A stretch of DNA of 64,000 nucleotides, from positions 12,057,113 through 12,121,112 of the forward strand of contig OY288261.1 of NCBI GenBank assembly GCA_958450325.1, written 5' to 3'. The translations under genes were made by a program, and so were the position numbers. Source of the stretch: Agrostemma githago. Taxonomy: Eukaryota > Streptophyta > Magnoliopsida > Caryophyllales > Caryophyllaceae. The notes beneath the pieces were generated by a model. That model did no database searches. It saw nothing but the letters and a program-made list of their open reading frames with translations, and was not told the DNA's origin. This document shows positions 55,742 to 64,000 of this stretch, in pieces; positions within the stretch are counted from its first letter, which is position 1, and each line of letters opens with the position of its first letter.

Positions 55742-57125
55742 TTATATATATGTTGATAATACTGAATTATGTATCAATAATAATATTTTATGTGATTAGG
55801 GGTACATAAACAATCTCAATTTTTTTTTATAAGTGACCTGCCTATTATAAAAAATATGGCACTCCGTACTTTTTATTTAATTTTGACTAATAGATATCAC
55901 AATTAAAGTGACGTATTTTGTTAATAAAGTAACAAGAATACCATTTAGTAAAGTAAAAAAAATACTTAGGGCTGTATAATTGATGTGAACGTCGCTCTGA
56001 AAGGGATTTACTTGAATTACTTATGAGTGAAAATGTGAAATATACATGAATGTGTATAATATCGAGTGACACTAATAATAAGTGATATATCTGATTCACT
56101 TTTAACTAGGTATCTCAAGTACAACTTTTGAAAAGGTCCTGCAGTTCGGTCATACATGTCAGGTTATACAGGTCATGGGTCAGGTTAAGCTCAGAATACA
56201 GGTACTAATTTTTTGTCAAAAAATTTCTATGTATATTCTATTGTTTTTTTAATTTTAAAGTTTATTATTAATTTTTTTTATTATAAATCCAGATGTACTC
56301 ACTCCCCTTCTCAACAAATTTTCACATTTTGGGACACTCACAACGATCTTCCACGTTCCTTTTCGGTATATGATTTGTGATTCTCATTTTTTGTGATCCC
56401 ACATTTTTCCCCTACTTTGAATTTCTTCACATATTTTCATTCTTTGTATTTCCTGCCAAAAGCAATGTACAGGTTTCGACCACAAATTAACGGATTATTT
56501 CGGGTTCAGGTCAAACGGGTCTCGGGTAAAAGAACGGGTTCATGACCCTAAAAGATGGGTCGGGTTTGCGGGTCAGCTTGAATTTTGACAGGTCTAAGAC
56601 TCAAAAGTCATTTTTTTTCTTAACCTGAGGAGACAACTTTAACAATGTCGTCTAACAACAAACTATTTCAGATATTATATACGAGTACATATCGCAATTT
56701 CATATTGCTGACCCGTGAATTTCACGGGTTGTAAAACTAGTTAAGATGTGTAACAGTATATAAACATTTATGGACCCTCCAACCACCGGCTTAAGATTTT
56801 GGTTAAATTGCAAAAAGATTAGACATACAATGGGTGTATGAGGGGGTTTGTACACCACCAGCAAAAGGTTGCCACGTGTCCATTTTAGAATTTTTTTTTT
56901 CATTTAAATTTTGTAGATTCCCTCATTAAATACACCATATTAAATGCATTGGGAGTATTTATTAACCTTTTTTTTTCTTTTCAGTTTTTTTAGTATTTCG
57001 TATTTTTTACTTTTACCGTATATGTACGTATATTCTGCTCGTATATTTCTAATCTCTGTATTTGTATTCGCTGTACATGTATGCTTTATGCTTGTACCTT
57101 ATCTTTACGTATTTTATATTTGTAT

Positions 57126-57842
57126 GTTGTAAAATGTTGTGTTGTGGAATATTTTTTTATTTTTTTATATGAATTTGTTTGTACGTTTCAGTTTGTATGT
57201 TACGGTAGACAATTTTTTTGTTGATTTACTGTGAACGGGTCAATCGCGTGAGGCAATTTTTTTTTACGGAAAAAATAAAAAAATATGTAATCAGGTTATA
57301 TAACTAAGTGAATAAATATTACGTACGTACTACAAATTGTGTAGTCGTGGAAATTTACTGACGATATACAATCTCCCCGAAATTCATTTAAAAGTAATCT
57401 AAATGTCATTAGTAAAAAAAAAAATCTCGTGAGACCGTCCCGACAATTTGAAACGTAATTAGGGGTTTCGAACCAACAAAACAGAAATAAAATGTAGAAA
57501 CAAAATCAATTTAAATGTTTACATATTTTATATTTAATGTTTTAAAATGTTGTGTTGCGGAATATTTCTTTTGTGTAATTTTTTATATGAATTTGTTTCT
57601 ACGTTTTAGTTTGTATGTTACGGTAGACTATATTTTTGTTGATTTACTGTGAACGGGTCAATCGTGCGAGGCAATTTTTTTTTACGGAGAAAATAATAAA
57701 ATATGTAGTCATGTTATATAACTATGTGAATAAATATTACGTACGTAGTAAATATTGTGTAGTCGTGTAAATTTACTGACGATATACAATCTCCCCGGAA
57801 TTCATTAAAAAGCAATTTAAATGTCATTAGTAAAAAAGAATT
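57126..57842 (+). repeat. Direct repeat of about 300 bp
   Basis: 57126-57420 and 57536-57842 share blocks such as GTATGTTACGGTAGAC, TTTACTGTGAACGGGTCAAT and GACGATATACAATCTCCCC in the same order, with scattered substitutions. The spacing is about 410 bp. Confidence 0.85.
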
Positions 57843-58791
57843 TAAAAATTTACGCCTTGTATATATTTTTAGGCCAATATTTGTACGCCTTGACGCCTTG
57901 TATATTTTTCATATGTATTTTTGTATAATTTTGTAGTTTGTAGTTTTGTACGCCGCCTTGATGTTATATATTTGGTGTAGTTTTTTTACGATTAGTTATA
58001 CGATATCAATAACATATTATAATAATACGATATGTTTGGTGTAATTTTTCATTTGTTATACGATATTATTAACATATTATAATTTTGTGTTAATATATTA
58101 TTATGTTAAAAAATAGTTTTAGTATTTATGTATATACATATGTTATATCTTAATTTTGATATAATTTGTAATTCTTATTATTATATTCCAACAAAACATT
58201 TAAGTAGTAAAGAATTTAATTATAGTGCACATTTGCCTTTTAATCTGCTTTTGTGTTCGACGATACTTAAGACGAAACACCGTAATTTCTGATGCCCAAC
58301 AGGCCCGTAGGCGTCAAAAATTACAAAAATATATATTTATTATATATATACACCTTAGCTGTCAAAAATTACATATATTTATTTAAAAAGTATTTTGTGT
58401 TAATTTTTTACCGATGTAAATACCTTCTACTTAGGTATTTAACCCGTATATGACACTCGTTTTTCAAACATTAAGTATATAAAGTACAAGTAACGAGACA
58501 TAGTATTTTCAAATATTAATACAGTACTATCCACATTTCATACGGAGTAGTATAATATAAGTCGCTTTATGGATAAAAAAATTTATAAGTCTTTTAATCA
58601 TTTATTATGATTTTACATTCTCAATAACACTAATGAGTTAATAACAAGAGAAAAGGTAATTCAAACACTATGATTGGTTAAAAAAAATATATATATTTCC
58701 AAGGATCATTAATTGGACAAAAAATATATATATTTCCAAAGATCATTAATTGGACGTATTTAGAAAATGGAATAAAGAAATCTGCTGGAAT

Positions 58792-58852
58792 TGGGATTCG
58801 ATCACGCGACCTCCATTACAAGGCTAGCTTTTTACCACTTGACCAAGAGATA
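58792..58852 (-). other. tRNA-like (possibly SINE) remnant
   Basis: On the - strand TGGTCAAGTGG (A-box-like) is followed about 42 bases later by GATCGAATCC (B-box-like), the tRNA spacing, with an anticodon-arm-like CTTGTAATGG between. The acceptor stem is not convincing, so it is a pseudo-tRNA or SINE head. Confidence 0.4.
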
Positions 58853-59744
58853 ATTATTGCAATTAATTATGCATAAATAGTCTATATTATGAGGCCGTCT
58901 TGGCTTTGTGCCGGGTGAAAAAATAATACTCTCTCCGTTTCATTGAAAGCTTCCACTTTTCCAACAATGTATTACTGAAATAATTTGCACTTGAATTATA
59001 TTTCACAAACTATCTCGGGCTACGGCCAAGTGTAAAAAAATAGTAAACTTAAGAATTTACATAATTAAAAAATTAAAGAAAATTAAAATTAAAGAACAAA
59101 TACTTTCAACCCGTATACATCCGGAATACACCTAATATAGTTACACTACTAAAAAAATACCTTCCGAAAATATTGTATGTAAAACATCTTAATTTTTTTT
59201 TTCTATAAATTTTTTTAAATAAAAATAAAGTGCAAACTGAGTTTACAAAACGTGATAGAGCATAAATAAAAATGTATAAATAATGTATAAATACACTACA
59301 AATGTGTATTCGGGTATACATACACAAAAGGTATAAATAAATTATACTAAGACGGTATAAATACATAACTATAACATACATATAAAATACAATTTAATAA
59401 TGCGTAACAAAATATATTTGGGTAAAAAAATACACCAATATAACACTAACGTATAAATACATTTACAATACAATACCGTATAAAAATACACGTATAATAT
59501 GGGATATAAAAATACATGTATAAAAATAAGAAGTATTAAATTTGAAGTTAATAAAATAACAATAAAAAAAAAGTAATTAGGTGAGAAAAGTAGATAAGAG
59601 TTAGGTGGGAAGATCAATTAATAAAGAATCTTTCAAAAAGGTAGATTCTTTAGAGTGAATAGGTGGCATGCATATATTGGTGGTGTACAAACCCACCCAT
59701 ACACCCATTGTATCTCTATCACTTGCCGTTAAATTGATTCAATA

Positions 59745-59800
59745 ACATGATATCAGAATCAGCGTTACAAAAGGTCGCAGGTTCGAATCTCCGCCCCTCG
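59745..59800 (+). other. Possible tRNA-derived SINE fragment
   Basis: GATATCAGAATCAGCG followed by GTCGCAGGTTCGAATCTCC (B-box-like) resembles the tRNA-Met-like head of plant SINEs. No full structure seen. Confidence 0.3.
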
Positions 59801-60138
59801 TTTGCCTAGTGTGTAACTATGGCTCTTTTGTGGACCTAAATAGATGATTTTGTTAACTCACAGCGTCATAGAGAAAGAATAAAGAAAATAATTTTCAACC
59901 GCGCAAGAACATCCCAAGGAAGAAATAACACCCATAAACTTAAACTTACAAGTTTATAAACAAACAACCATACTACGTTCAATTCAATTTCAATTACTCA
60001 CTCTGTCTCGGTTAAAGGACAGCAAATAATCAAAACGGAAAGAGTATAATTTTATCCAAAACCGTATCACCTCTAAATCTCTAACGCTATACTGAAACAC
60101 TGGGTTTGTTTGTTTGTTTGTTTGATTGATAATCTGTG

Positions 60139-62277
60139 TCAGTCAGTGGAATTGGAATCAACACCACTCCATTCACTCCCATAATACTCGTTGGGCAACC
60201 CCAACCAGAACTTGAAAGCCTCGGCAGCTCTCTTTCTCTCGCGCCTCCTGTCCTGCCTTGCTTGGGATGCATGCTTACTAGTGAACATCCTGGAGTGCAT
60301 CTCCACATAAATCCTAGTGAATTTGGTCTTATTGGGTGAAATTCCGTTGTCTTCCATGCACGCCACAATCTCCAGCGCCTTCCTGAAAAAGGCGGCTCTC
60401 ACGCAAATATCAGCCAGAGTGTCCAGCAGCCCCTCGTCAGGGTATAACTGCGTAGAATCTGTTGCAGCACACCTCGCCTTCACCTCGTTCCACAGAAGCA
60501 ACGCTTCACCCGGTTTCCTAGCCAATGCAATCCCGTTGGCAAGGCTACCGTATGTAGACACATTGGGCTGAAATCCGTGCTCCCTCATTCTCTCAACCAC
60601 CTTGTTGGCTTCTTCAATCAGACCCAACCTACAATACCCATCAACCAACATGTTCCAAGCTACTTGATCGACTTTCACCCTCGCATCCTTCAACATCTCA
60701 TCAAACACCTTGCTACCCAACTTGGGTTGCCCCGACAAAGCGAATGCCTTCATCAGAGTGGTGTAACTAATCTTAGTGGGGGCAATCCCCCGCGCTCTCA
60801 TCTCATTAAAGTACTCCAGAGCTCCAGCACTATCATCCACCAATATGCAACCATCAATCAGTGTATTATACGAAACCACATCAGGTTCTATACCCACACC
60901 ATCATCCATCATCTCCTTCATCAAATTCTTCGCCTTTTCAATCTGCAACTGCTGGCAATAACCCTTGAGCAGAATATTGTAGGTTACCAAATTAGCCGCT
61001 ACACCGGACTTTTTCATCTCGTACAAAACCAGCTTAGCTCTGTCCACCGACCCTGCTTTGACAAGAGCAGATATAACCGTAGTATATGAAACATGATCAG
61101 GGTGACTTGCACTGTCTTTCTGATGCCTCATAGCCTCTAACATTCGCACAGTATCGGCAACTCTCCCTACCTTCATATACCCTTTCATCAAGGTCGTATA
61201 CATCCTAGAATCTGGCTTATACGTTCTTGGCATCAACAAGTTTTCTGAACTATCACGAATCGACCTAGGAATAAGATTCTCAAACAAATCTTTTTCAGGC
61301 TCAATTCCTCCTCCTCCTCCACCCTCCTCATCATCATCAATAACAGTCGAATTTGCATCCCTAAGGACTTTACAAATGTCCCTCCTGCCCTCGCGCAATG
61401 CTTGAATCAACTTCTCAGCAGTCCCTAAATCAGCAAAACCGACGTAAGCGGCCACAAGGGAATGCAATGTAGTAACACAGGGCTCAACCCCTTGACTCAA
61501 CATCAGCTCCAACACACAAACAAGCAAGTCTTTCCTACTAACCCTACCACACAGCTTGATAAGCACATTATAAGTCAAAGCATCAGGGACCGCCCCAAAT
61601 TCGGGCATTTCACTGAAGAAGTGGCAGAACATAGCCACATCCCCAATATTAGCACAGGCATTAAGCACGCCATTAAATGCAGCGGTGTCAGGCCGAGAAC
61701 TGGCAACAAGGGTATCATCGTCTAGACGTACGAGACGAACCCGCTTAATGACGGAATTAAAGAGCTTAAGGGCATTACGAGGGCCATCGTCAGGGGACGC
61801 AGCGAGCTTGCTGACGACGGCACTCCAAGCCTTGACATGAGGCAAGTAATTGGACCTTAACATAGACTTGATGATGGAAATGGCGTAGAGGGTGTGCCCG
61901 AATTTAACTGCAGAAACAACAAGCAGGCCGAGGGAGTTGGAATCAAGGCGGTGAAGCTGGTTCTCATGGCGGAGGCGCGTGATGATGGACTGCGCGCGTG
62001 AGAGAGATTCAAGGGTGTTTTGGTAAGAGAGCTGGGAGACTAAGCGGCTAAGGCAGGTGGGATCAGGGAGATGAGGGGTGTTTTGGTAAAGTAGCCAAGC
62101 TTGCTCGGTTTTTCTATGGCGGAGGAGAGAGAGGAGAGAGGGGTTGTTTTGTGGGCTGAGGCTGGTGGTTGTCGGGGTGGCGCGTGGGCTGCCAACAACG
62201 ACAGATTTAGTATAAAGGGATAAGGGAGTGGAGGTTGATAATGGTGAAGCTGGCAGTAGTGACAATATTGTGTTCAT
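60139..62277 (-). CDS. HCF152: PPR protein, probable HCF152 (chloroplast RNA processing)
   Basis: Intronless ORF. I prefer ATG 62277 (MNTILSLLPASPLSTS), giving 712 aa with a Ser/Thr/Pro-rich chloroplast transit-peptide-like start; an upstream in-frame ATG at 62349 would add 24 residues. About 12 P-type PPR motifs follow, for example TYNVLIKLCGRVSRKDLL, SYTTVISALVKAGSVDRA and AWNMLVDGYCRLGLIEEA, with a Glu/Gly-rich insert (DDDEEGGGGGG) mid-protein. The C-terminus (AFKFWLGLPNEYYGSEW) and the motif RPDTAAFN-VLNACAN recall Arabidopsis HCF152, which binds and stabilises psbB-psbT-psbH-petB-petD transcripts. Ortholog identity is from memory; the PPR call itself is certain. No lesions seen. Confidence 0.85.
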   Translation of the reverse strand: MNTILSLLPASPLSTSTPLSLYTKSVVVGSPRATPTTTSLSPQNNPSLLSLLRHRKTEQAWLLYQNTPHLPDPTCLSRLVSQLSYQNTLESLSRAQSIITRLRHENQLHRLDSNSLGLLVVSAVKFGHTLYAISIIKSMLRSNYLPHVKAWSAVVSKLAASPDDGPRNALKLFNSVIKRVRLVRLDDDTLVASSRPDTAAFNGVLNACANIGDVAMFCHFFSEMPEFGAVPDALTYNVLIKLCGRVSRKDLLVCVLELMLSQGVEPCVTTLHSLVAAYVGFADLGTAEKLIQALREGRRDICKVLRDANSTVIDDDEEGGGGGGIEPEKDLFENLIPRSIRDSSENLLMPRTYKPDSRMYTTLMKGYMKVGRVADTVRMLEAMRHQKDSASHPDHVSYTTVISALVKAGSVDRAKLVLYEMKKSGVAANLVTYNILLKGYCQQLQIEKAKNLMKEMMDDGVGIEPDVVSYNTLIDGCILVDDSAGALEYFNEMRARGIAPTKISYTTLMKAFALSGQPKLGSKVFDEMLKDARVKVDQVAWNMLVDGYCRLGLIEEANKVVERMREHGFQPNVSTYGSLANGIALARKPGEALLLWNEVKARCAATDSTQLYPDEGLLDTLADICVRAAFFRKALEIVACMEDNGISPNKTKFTRIYVEMHSRMFTSKHASQARQDRRRERKRAAEAFKFWLGLPNEYYGSEWSGVDSNSTD

Positions 62278-63124
62278 GGCTCTTGCTCCATTGGGGGATA
62301 ATAATAATAATGATACTACTCCTATGAAAGACGGGGTTTCAAATTTCAAGTGCTTTTGGTGGTCATGGATGTGTTACGTTCAAGGTTTGGTAGTCTCTCA
62401 TTTTCCTTGTGACACCCAAGTGCAATTAGACATCTTAAATGGGTCAACCAAATCGGGATTAGGTTTTGGGACACTTTTGGGTTATAAGAATTAGCTTTAC
62501 TACAGGTCAGGTCTGAACATTTCGGATTCGACTCATTTTTCGGGTTTGTTATTTTCAACTTTATTTGGGATATCGACCAATTTTCTATAATAATAGTTGG
62601 GTCAGTTTCGGGTTAGTTCGGGTCTTCAGTTCGGATGTCGGGTCGGATTCAGGATTGACTTATTCAGGTCGAGTCATTTTTGTCAGGTCTAATGCAATGG
62701 TAATCTAATACTACCTCTTGTTCAATCCAAGGTTACATTGGATTTTTGATAACTTTTAAGAAAGTGCGTGAAAAACGAGGATACTATTGATAAATTGAAT
62801 GATTTTATGGATCCACCTAAATTAAAGTGGGTAAAAAGTGATATATATATTTTGTGTAAATAGAGAAAGGATACGAGAATTATATGTAAAATATTTTGCC
62901 ATAAAATAACGGAATTGTTAAATCATACCTACATTTTACTACGTTGTACACATTCTGTCATTTAATTTTCCGTGTTTACCTTCCCCTAAAAAAATCTCTT
63001 TTTTCTCTTTTCCTCTTAAACTTAAACAATCTAAACAAAAACTTAACGAGTATCAAATTTAATTTGGGCATGGAGTTTTGTAAGAATATTTTATGCTATA
63101 AATATATTACGGGATATGCAATAT
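62278..63124. other. Upstream region of the PPR gene, no gene seen
   Basis: Presumed promoter and 5' UTR of the PPR gene, then degenerate repeats rich in GGGTC/GGTTC motifs (62500-62690) and AT-rich sequence. A similar GGGTCAGGTT-rich patch occurs at 56130-56600. No clear element ends. Confidence 0.5.
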
Positions 63125-64000
63125 TGTGGACATGACGTAGGTCCACCCCGACGCGGCCACGCGCGGGTTTGGGTAGGCGAATGAATCTCGTGGTAAGATT
63201 GTTCTCGGGTTCGAAATTTAAGTCAAAATGGAGTCGCCACCGAATTTTGTGGTTATTCGGAACCATTCGAGCCCACTCTATGTCGTCATGGGCTGTACAC
63301 AAAGTACGGCCCACTTCGATTTCAGAGTTTATGGGACTCGTCCCTTTGCATTGCAATATCGATACCGTTTACACCGGCTTTCGTATATAGAATGACTCTC
63401 GTGCGCCAATGGTTTCGGACATCCGGAAATCAAGGTTCTGAGTAAGGGGTGAGGGTACGTGTTGGGAAGCCCACTAAGGACACCCAACCCCGCCCGCACA
63501 ATGGTGGCCTCTACTAAGACATCGTGCGTGTTCGTGTACGCGCGCTAGTAAAATGACTAAATGATATGCAAACAGTGTTTTCGGGCTAAGCATGTGAATT
63601 ATATGTGAACTACGTCATTTAACGCATCTAATCATTGTCGGAGTAGTTTAGCATGTGATGTTCATTTAAATAAATAAATGACAGACATCGAAAATAGAAA
63701 ACTCGTAAATAAATTACAAATTACACGGGCGGAATACAACCCGAAATTCACAATACAACGAGCAATAAAATAGAATAATTGAATTATAAGCAGCAAATGC
63801 TAACTAGAAACGGATCCGTATATAATAAATATAGACAAGACCGTAAGTTGTGCTAATGGACGAAATTCGATTAATTACGCATTATATTGCGTATTCAGCG
63901 AAGGACGGAGATATGGAACCTAGGCGTGGTGCTAGCCCGATCCCGAATTCCGATGCCTTGTCCCGACTTATCACATCGAGGAATAGAGTCTAAAATAATC
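63125..64000 (-). mobile_element. Family D LTR, partial, runs off the window
   Basis: TGTGGACATGACGTAGG at the left end is the reverse complement of the D LTR terminus. The next roughly 400 bp follow the end of 47767-50330 closely (GGCGGGGTTGGGTGTCC, TTCGGTGGCGACTCCA). Orientation is -, so the LTR end faces the PPR gene. Whether it is a solo LTR or a full element cannot be seen. Confidence 0.8.

Larger units (their letters stand above)
54418..56740 (+). mobile_element. Helitron-like non-autonomous element
   Basis: Starts TCTATATATATATATTAA after an A and ends CTAG before a T. Seven bases before CTAG lies a perfect hairpin, ACCCGTGAA / TTCACGGGT (56711-56729). TC start, hairpin plus CTRR end and A-T insertion site are the Helitron rules. 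No Rep/helicase ORF inside. Contents include a TA microsatellite and a small MITE. Confidence 0.65.
56815..59725. mobile_element. AT-rich long-TIR element, about 2.9 kb
   Basis: Ends are inverted copies sharing ATACAATGGGTGTATG and GGGTTTGTACACCACCA. The subterminal regions (about 56940-57130 and 59100-59620) are also inverted, with repeated GTATATGTACGTA / TACGTATAAA-like motifs, which produce Tyr/Ile-rich spurious ORFs. No transposase is visible. The exact limits and TSD are not resolved. It carries an internal direct repeat and a tRNA-like remnant. Confidence 0.6.

Noticed and set aside
58929..58960. Stowaway end (CTCTCTCCGTTTC) as a full MITE
   Set aside because: No matching inverted end was found within several hundred bases.
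60317..61725. Several + strand ORFs of 60-170 codons
   Set aside because: Antisense shadows of the PPR gene.

Overview
The window is nuclear DNA from a flowering plant, a dicot. Evidence: two genes in plant-style arrangement (a many-exon MCM8 with GT-AG introns and an intronless pentatricopeptide-repeat gene), plant Ty3/Gypsy elements primed by tRNA-Asp, Stowaway-like MITEs, L1-type LINEs and a Helitron-like element. The CTCGATCGAGTG repeats remind me of Caryophyllales genomes, but that is memory only and cannot be tested here.

Layout. (1) 1-9230: the 3' two thirds of MCM8 on the + strand, 13 visible exons. Introns carry a hAT-like element, a long-TIR element and a probable solo LTR. (2) 9742-50583: one nested transposon block. 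The oldest visible layer is an L1-type LINE on the - strand, seen in pieces at 9742-10082, 10546-10958, 32145-32335 and 46383-47070. Into it went a Stowaway MITE (10580-10670), an Athila-type Ty3/Gypsy element A (10959-23534) followed in tandem by a truncated second copy A2, and a second Athila-type element C on the - strand (32336-46382, TSD GTTAT). A2 is itself interrupted by a non-autonomous LTR element B (23727-31426). A second, + strand LINE fragment (47080-50583) is split by a 2.56 kb solo LTR, D (47767-50330, TSD CATGG). (3) 50586-59725: mostly small or non-autonomous DNA transposons, namely a Stowaway-like MITE, a Mutator-type MITE with a 9-bp TSD, a long-TIR element, a Helitron-like element and an AT-rich long-TIR element. 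(4) 60139-62277: a PPR gene on the - strand that looks like HCF152. (5) 63125-64000: start of another D-family LTR on the - strand, running off the window.

How the parts relate. MCM8 (DNA repair helicase) and the PPR gene (chloroplast RNA processing) are unrelated neighbours of the transposon block. A and C each have gag, protease, reverse transcriptase, RNase H, integrase and a downstream env-like ORF, all broken. B has LTRs, a primer site and a gag-like ORF only, but shares its 3' region with C, so it looks like a parasite of C-like elements.

The most interesting signals are non-coding. Four LTR families (A, B, C, D) each carry their own short palindrome in an array 20-330 bp upstream of the LTR TATA box. 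A, B and C repeat the same private palindrome inside the element, followed by another TATA-like box, just before the env-like or equivalent ORF. B and C also share three hairpins with a conserved nine-base loop but different stems. All three have a hairpin with an AGGA/AGGG loop in front of both the real polypurine tract and an upstream duplicate of it. These look like conserved cis-acting DNA or RNA signals.
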